Assembly (NCBI GenBank): GCA_920105625.2 | Contig: OV050031.1 | Coordinates: 45,816,925 to 45,880,924, forward strand | Direction: 5' to 3' | Length of the DNA stretch: 64,000 bases | Origin: Clusia tigrina | Lineage: Eukaryota > Arthropoda > Insecta > Diptera > Clusiidae | Part shown: piece by piece, positions 58,229 to 64,000 of the stretch | How positions within the stretch are numbered: the first letter of the stretch is position 1 | Layout of the letters: every line of letters begins with the position of its first letter | Translations under genes and position numbers: made by a program | The notes under the pieces: model-generated | Database searches by the model: none | What the model was told of the DNA's origin: nothing | What the model saw: the letters and a program-made list of their open reading frames with translations, nothing else

Positions 58229-59516
58229 CTATCCTTCACCCAGTCTTTCACACACTCGCCCTGCTTGCCCTACTCAGCAGCAGCCACATCAACAGCTGCA
58301 CTAAGTTGGTCAACCCCCTTGTCGCTAATCCGCCATTGAGCCCCAATCCCACTTCACAATATCATTTTTTATAATATCTTATAGTAGCTCCTCCCACATT
58401 ATCATACACACCTATGCAAGCTGGCTTTTCTCACCAGTCTCTCCGGTTCATGTACGGACTAAGACTATCGGAAACAAAAACCTCTCTCTGTGGTGGTCAA
58501 TCTTTCCCTATTAAACTGAGGATAGGCGTACAACGGGCTGATAGAACACAAAATACAAGGTAAACACAAACAGAATAAACAAAAATGTAGCCTCTTGTTA
58601 TAAACGTAACAAATTCCATAATTTTTTTAAATAAGTAGTGGAGGAATTTTTTTGAGGTAGCTCTAATGTGTGATGGATTCGTGGATCCAGAAATTTTGTA
58701 GTAAGCAAGCTCTCGTTAACGAAAAGTGTTGTTACGTAATGGCCTTCCTGACAATATTACCAAGCTCAGTACTTGGATTCGTGTCGCTTGGTTGTGTAAT
58801 AAGCGAACAATTCCCTATTCAGTTAGAACAATTGGCTTTATTCTATTTGTCCAACTCACTATTGGCTTTAAAAGCTTTCTCGCTTCTCAGACTTCGTCTT
58901 TGCGAACGTTTGGTTCAGTTAGTCTGTTGTTGTATCACAATGTTTTACTTACATCTGCTTTAACTGCCCGTTGCTAAAACGATATCCGCTCTGCGACGCT
59001 CACTTGTAAACTCTCGTTGCTAACACGACGCTCACGCTACTTGCTGCCACTCTCATGATTCGGCTATGATCCTTTCGCTACCATGTTCACTTTCGGCTAC
59101 GCTCACTATTTTACTTCTGCGGCTACTACTTGTTCACTTGTTCACTTGCACTTATTACTCATCCCGATGTTTCCTGTGCAGTCGCGTATATACCTCTTGC
59201 ACACGATAACCTCAAACAGCCGCCGAACTCAGTTTCGCATGCCTACTCGCATTTAAAAGCATAGTATTTTGCTTCTGGTTTCAAGTGCTTACAAAATGCA
59301 GCTTCCTATTTTATATATAAAAGAAATTGTATTTTCCTCATTATATACTATTTTAGAACATTTACATTTTAGCCATTGCGCATAAAAATCTCCGTAGTGC
59401 AATTGCTCTTCTTGGAATTCTTTCTGTACGGAATTAAATGCAATGCAATAGCTTTCAATTAACTCACACAATATATCATTTTCAAATTTTCCACTTGAGA
59501 ATGATGTATATATATA
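58229..59516 (-). repeat. Segment X, truncated fourth copy
   Basis: Equivalent to 21862-23147. Lacks the part with AATAAACG and CGTCTCGTC. Carries small differences, for example CACATCAACAGC and a short deletion in CCTCTCTCTG near 58485. Confidence 0.75.
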
Positions 59517-59724
59517 CGAGGTGTGATCAAAAGATAACCGTTATTTTCATCTTTTCGTGAGTTACGTATGTTCGATGTTCGCATTTTTTTTTCTGTGATG
59601 TTGGTACACATGTCTGTTATATATGTTGGCAATACCAACCATTTTGGATTGTCAGTTTGTTTTTGACAGATAAAAAGGTTAGTCGTGTTTTGGTGTGCTC
59701 TTCGATTTTGTACTATTCGAAAAA

Positions 59725-60420
59725 ATGGTTCAAAGAAACTGTATTCAGTTTTGTGTAAAAAATGAAATTAAATGCGCAAGGACATTTGAAATGTTGACTG
59801 TGGCCTTTGGCGAGTCTACTATGAGCAGAACACAAGTTCAATTGTGGTATAACCGGTTTAAGGAAGGCCGAGAAGATGTCAATGACGATGCTCGTCCTGG
59901 TCGCCCGAGCACGTCAACAACCGATGAAAACATTGACGCAGTGAAGAAAATGATTTTGGATAATCGTCGAATCACTATCAGAGAGGTTGCTGATGATGTT
60001 GGCATATCGTTCGGCTCATGCCAAGCAATTTTTACGGATGTTTTAGGCATGAAACGTGCGGCAGCGAAGATTGTTCCAAAATTGCTAAATTTTGAGCAAA
60101 AACAACGTCGCATGGACATCGCTCAGGAGCTGTTTTTGGCCAAAAACAAAACCGTTATCATGCCTCAACCACCGTATTCACCGGACCTGGCCGCCGCTGA
60201 CTTTTTCCTCTATCCAAAACTGAAGACACCGATGAAAGGAAAGCGTTTTGCTACGATTGAGGAGATAAAAGAAAAATCGAAACAGGAGCTGTTGGCGATA
60301 CCAAAAAAAGCGTTTCAGAAGTGTTTCGAGGATTGGAAAAAACGCTGGCATAAGTGTATTATATCTGAGGGGAATTACTTTAAAGTAATTCCCCTCAGAT
60401 ATATGCTGCCATCTACCTAG
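59725..60420 (+). CDS. Internally deleted mariner transposase, fourth copy, altered C-terminus
   Basis: ATG at 59725. Same central deletion as the others. PDLAAADFFL replaces PDLAPADFFL. The C-terminus after EGNYF reads KVIPLRYMLPST because of the fold-back. No cleavage activity expected. Confidence 0.8.
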   Translation: MVQRNCIQFCVKNEIKCARTFEMLTVAFGESTMSRTQVQLWYNRFKEGREDVNDDARPGRPSTSTTDENIDAVKKMILDNRRITIREVADDVGISFGSCQAIFTDVLGMKRAAAKIVPKLLNFEQKQRRMDIAQELFLAKNKTVIMPQPPYSPDLAAADFFLYPKLKTPMKGKRFATIEEIKEKSKQELLAIPKKAFQKCFEDWKKRWHKCIISEGNYFKVIPLRYMLPST

Positions 60421-60435
60421 CGCTAGATGGCAGCA
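60360..60435. repeat. Two adjacent palindromes in the fourth mariner
   Basis: ATATCTGAGGGGAATTACTTT followed at once by its exact inverse; directly after, TGCTGCCATCTA and TAGATGGCAGCA (12-bp stem) around CCTAGCGC. Confidence 0.88.
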
Positions 60436-60569
60436 CAAACACAAAAACTTTTTTTTTAGAAATTGCGATCTGTCAAACGTCAGCTGTTAAAATTTCACCC
60501 AAATTCATCGATCGAACATACGTAACTCACGAAAAGATGAAAATAACAGTTATCTTTTGATCACACCTC

Positions 60570-60570
<1 letters not shown>

Positions 60571-60632
<62 letters not shown>
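60571..60632. repeat. (AT)n tract after the fourth mariner
   Basis: TA repeats, then TATGTATGTATATA. Confidence 0.9.
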
Positions 60633-60641
<9 letters not shown>

Positions 60642-60789
60642 ATATATATGGTTATTGAATCCTTTACATTTATTAATTACATTATAACATGCACACGTTC
60701 CTTTAAGGCATTATCTTGATTTACCTATTATATGTGCTTATTAAAGTAAAATGTGGAGTTACATGGTAAGAGAAATGATACACTAAAGC

Positions 60790-61027
60790 GGTAGCGATAG
60801 GGCTCGCTTGGCGTAGATGAGGAGGAGGACGTCCGGCTCTAACTGAAAAAAATACTGGTAAGTTGATATCCCAAAAATGAAATAAAAAGAGGAGGTAGTT
60901 TAGAAATTTACTTACCGTTTCTTCTTGTTGTTCCCTCCAATGCAGTGTGGTGGGTTGAGAACCACGACCGCTGCTGGGAGCTAGCCACGGCCCCAACACT
61001 GCGTCAGTCGAAGGGGTGCTCGTAAGA
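60790..61027 (+). repeat. Diverged relative of the 1564-bp LTR, 3' end
   Basis: AGGGCTCGCTT, GAGGAGGA, AATGCAGTGTGGTGGGTTGAG, ACCACGACCGCTG, GAGCTAGCCACGGCC and AACACTGCGTCAG follow the order found at 1530-1693. The 12-bp stem of the LTR hairpin is kept with a wobble pair. It points to an older family member or solo LTR remnant; the 5' limit is uncertain, perhaps near 60634. Confidence 0.7.
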
Positions 61028-62968
61028 AATCAGATGAAATCGCCAAATGATAAGGATATACAACTTTTAACTACAAATTCTAGATTTTCCAATTCATTCA
61101 TTAGCGATATTATTGATGATGAGGATGTACTTTTAAATTACTAATCACTATACCACTGCCAAAATTGTTTGTTTAATCGTTTTCTTTATTTTTATTTTAC
61201 TTTCTTATAAAACTTATTCTAATATTTAATATTGGACCCACCAACCATCACACATCGACCTTACTCGTTCACTTTCAAATTTTAACTGAACTCGCATTGA
61301 CGCGATATACAGCTCCCATCCTCTCTGAATGCGAAATTAAATATACCTACGCACTATTCAATGCGTATTCACTAATATTATTCTACATTAAAGGTTCAGA
61401 ATGCAATGCGCATCTCCGAACACAGAACACACGCTCTATCAATCGCGTATTATGGATCAATTCAATATTTAGATGCATTGGGAAATGCGAACTATAAGCT
61501 GCTCAAACAATATAAAACATAGGCATTTGATAATGCATATTATAGATCAATTGAATATACGCATTGGCAAATGCAATAGCACACTTCTGAATATAAAACA
61601 TACGTACTTGATACTTATTATAATTGAAAGGTTCAGAATGCAATGGTGCATTGCTGAACCGCTTTGAAATATTTAATTAATTTAATGTGTTTTTTGTTCT
61701 TTCATTTTTGGAACATATGTGAATTTTCTTTGCTTTTATTTTAATAAATGAATTATATTATTTTTTTTGTATGTAAAGTAAAAAAAAAAAACGATTATGA
61801 TATTTTCAGTTACCAAAAAGTCAGCAATGCAAAGCAACAAACAGCAAAAGGCGATCGGTCGGTTATTCTCTCTGCTGCTTCTACTTTTCAAAATGCTTGC
61901 ACCGCTGTTGCTATTGGTTTTTGCCAAAGTAGCAGCAGAAGCATAACCATATGCTACAAAAACATTTCAGCATTTTTAATCGCTGATATATTGTAGTTCG
62001 ATACTAGTTATTATATGAATATTTCCTGATTTGTTTCGTTTCAACTAATTACAAAATAGTAAGCTTTTAACCGAATTTAAATTAGTTTCGGGCCCGCCTT
62101 ATTTTAGATAGTTATTTAACTAAATTGGTTCACAGTAATTATTTATATGTATGTATATGAAATAGTAGAATTGAAAAACTCCCTTCAATGTTTTGAAAAA
62201 GCTTTATATATTTTTTTTTTATTTTATAGAATTTTTATATAAGTACATACATAAATAATAATACGAGAATATTCATGTATAATAATTTTTACCCATAAAT
62301 TAAGAATGTGTGTCCTCGGAAGTCACATTTCCACTTTTCTTTGCGGACACTTTCTGGAAACCCCTCTTTTGAACGTACTGGAAGGCTTTCCTTAGCTGCA
62401 TCTAGCAGCAATGGGGATATGGCAGCGACTCAATTGCAACTGCAAGCAATGTAATGAAATATGGTGAATTACAATATACTATTCGTGAATATTATTTTGA
62501 CAATTACCCATTATCACGTTATAAAGATTTTTGTGATCCTTGCCCTCTTTGCCGTGGGATCCATCAATATTAAACGCTAATACCTTTAGTGAAACCATTT
62601 CTTAGTAAGCTCCTGATAGCAGATACCTGTTAATTTTTCATATAATTCAAAACTTACATGTTAATTTTTCATATAATCCAAAACTTATTTGAATCTTGAT
62701 TTTCGGCTACGATCATTTTGTCAACTTCTTTGATCTGCTCTTCTGTTTTAAGGCCGGTATGGAGCTCTCAAGAAAGCGCTCAATAAAAAAGATCATATAT
62801 TTCTTGTGCGTGAAAAAGTAGTAGTCAAGAAAATTTGTCATTTGAAAGCCCATGGCCGTATTGACATTTAATTTTTTGTGTTCGCTTTGCAACAAAATAA
62901 ACATTCAACACAAAAATTTCTTTCACAATTTACTTACTATTGTTCAGGCAGCTGGCACTTTTCGTTTA
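61028..62968. other. No recognisable gene; short-repeat-rich AT sequence
   Basis: 61370-61670 has recurring GGTTCAGAATGCAATG and GATCAATT-AATAT motifs and a hairpin GGTTCAG...CTGAACC at 61630-61660. An open stretch near 62400-62571 contains YTIREYYFDNYPLSRYKDFC and PCPLCRG, short and unassigned; it could be an exon or element remnant. An 82-codon frame at 61748 shows no known motif. Confidence 0.35.
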
Positions 62969-63481
62969 CCCTCCGTCTCCGCGGGCAATTTTTGATGGCA
63001 TAACAACTGTCAAATTTCATTTCAAAAGATGGCAATATTTTAATTGTGGGCATTGCCCTGTTATGTCATCGTCATTTTGAAAATGTCGGCAAGCAATTTA
63101 GTTCACTGTGCCCGCGCTCTTGATTCATTAAAAGAATTGCTTGATTTATACGATGAAGAGGAAAAAAGAAGGAATCCGACTTTCTGGGCGAATCCTTTTT
63201 TACAAAGAAGGGAAATGCACAGTCTCTACCAATTTTAGCGTTTTTATTAATTTAACCGACGCGGTAAAACTAAAATTTTCGAAAATGCGTCACGAAAAAA
63301 TGAAAAACGGCTGTCAAGCAAACAAAATGACAACTGATTGCAACACAGCATCTTGGCAATATATGGCATGAAATATTGCAAGCCATAAATTGCCAACTTG
63401 AAGCAATTTGCAGTCTCCATTGGCAATTATCTTGAAATTGCCAATTACATGCTATCAAAAATTGCCCGTGGAGACGTATGG
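62969..63481 (+). mobile_element. PIF/Harbinger-like element, 513 bp, non-autonomous
   Basis: Left end CCCTCCGTCTCCGCGGGCAA and right end (inverse) CCATACGTCTCCACGGGCAA match at most positions and continue into ATTTTTGATRGCAT. TTA stands on both outer sides (62966-62968, 63482-63484), the 3-bp target typical of this superfamily. Interior contains the start of a Harbinger-like reading frame and many TTGCCAA/TTGGCAA motifs near the right end. Confidence 0.7.
63081..63236 (+). pseudogene. N-terminal fragment of a Harbinger-like transposase
   Basis: ATG at 63081: MSASNLVHCARALDSLKELL, an acidic linker, then FWANPFLQRREMHSLYQF-stop at 63236. The W-x-NP-[FW]-L-x-x-R motif before a Tyr resembles the N-terminus of Harbinger DDE nucleases (HARBI1-like). 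The catalytic domain is missing entirely. Family assignment rests on this short motif and the TIR/TTA context. Confidence 0.5.
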
Positions 63482-63484
63482 TTA

Positions 63485-64000
63485 AGAAATATGCTATACA
63501 TTTGTTTCTTGCCGTTTTCACTTTTCAATGAAAAAAACCGAATCAGATTTTTTGAGAGGTGCCTACATCATAAAAAAAGTGACTCAAGGAAATTTCTGGA
63601 GCATAAGTTGATCTATTTTTATAGTAAATTTTCGCTTTTCTTGAGAGCTGCATACCGAGCTTCATCCGGAAATATTGATACTATGGGAACTGCAGCTAGG
63701 CCATGACCATGACTTTTTGTTCTGCAAGCGGTGTCATGGGTTTGGACTTTTGCTGTTAAGGAGTTTATTAATATTGTAAAGTTAAATTATAACACAAATT
63801 AATTACTTTTATTGAAAGATCTCTGATGAGGACAAGTGGCGTCCGAATTAGTTATAAGATCTGCCAAAATGTTTCAATAATTCTCCTTCTGAAAATTATT
63901 ACGGTGGCATAACCACACATTTGCATCTACTGTGAGCACTTGCTGTCAACAAATTCGATGTGAAATAATCTTAATTTATGGTATAATTTTAATGCTTAGT
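63485..64000. other. No recognisable gene
   Basis: AT-rich sequence with no motif, repeat or RNA gene that I can support. A 102-codon frame crossing 63398-63706 runs over the transposon end and is unlikely to be real. Confidence 0.4.

Larger units (their letters stand above)
59517..60570 (+). mobile_element. mariner element, fourth copy, with altered 3' part
   Basis: 5' end and coding region as in U1-U3. After GGGGAATTACTTT (60381) the sequence folds back into AAAGTAATTCCCC, continues with a different stretch (60403-60510) and ends with an inverted copy of the 5' end (GTAACTCACGAAAAGATGAAAATAAC to CACCTCG, 60519-60570). So both ends derive from the 5' end. TA flanks present. Confidence 0.85.

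Overview
The window is transposon-dominated DNA from an insect, most likely a dipteran and possibly a tephritid-type fly. The reasons are AT-rich sequence with very long (AT)n tracts, Ty3/gypsy, Jockey-type and RNase H-bearing non-LTR retrotransposons, Helitrons with CTAG ends, mariner elements including a DD41D relic (a family known from tephritids), and a PIF/Harbinger fragment. I recognise no intact host gene, rRNA, functional tRNA or CRISPR array. Almost every coding region belongs to a mobile element, and most are broken.

Layout. 1-7456: tandem array of a small LTR retrotransposon with 1564-bp TGTT...AACA LTRs, a tRNA-Lys-type primer binding site and one 329-aa ORF of unknown function. 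Its LTR carries pieces that look like tRNA-Lys and tRNA-Pro, plus strong hairpins. 7701-8057: (AT)n. 8768-9180: decayed end of a gypsy-like pol. 9447-14328: an autonomous-type Helitron (minus strand), rich in stops and frameshifts, between two (AT)n tracts. 15290-16164: DD41D mariner relic. 16547-19076: a possible TIR-bounded region holding a Jockey fragment. About 19790-19939: a second Helitron 3' end.

20126-60570 is a large rearranged complex. A unit of about 4 kb (LINE 3' end + segment Y + (AT)n + LTR-like segment X + deleted mariner) occurs twice in direct order (U1, U2) and once inverted (U3). U3 runs on into a full-length LINE (5' end near 38995). The LINE lies head to head with a 5'-truncated copy, giving inverted arms of 5098 bp (33114-38211 and 39001-44098) with no net indel. 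Next comes a tandem array of a gypsy element on the minus strand (44423-58212: three full internal regions, one truncated, LTRs of 236 bp). All gypsy copies lack the DNA segments that should encode catalytic residues of reverse transcriptase, RNase H and integrase. The array ends at an (AT)n junction to a fourth X + mariner segment. Downstream lie a diverged relative of the first element's LTR (60790-61027) and a 513-bp PIF/Harbinger-like element (62969-63481).

The genes do not form a host pathway. The pattern is repeated amplification of already-defective elements, with many junctions falling on (AT)n tracts flanked by inverted copies. Either the locus has undergone fold-back rearrangement at AT repeats or parts of the assembly are artefactual; the sequence alone cannot separate these. 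The most novel-looking signal is the LTR family with tRNA-like fragments and conserved hairpins (1-7456, with relatives at segment X and 60790-61027).
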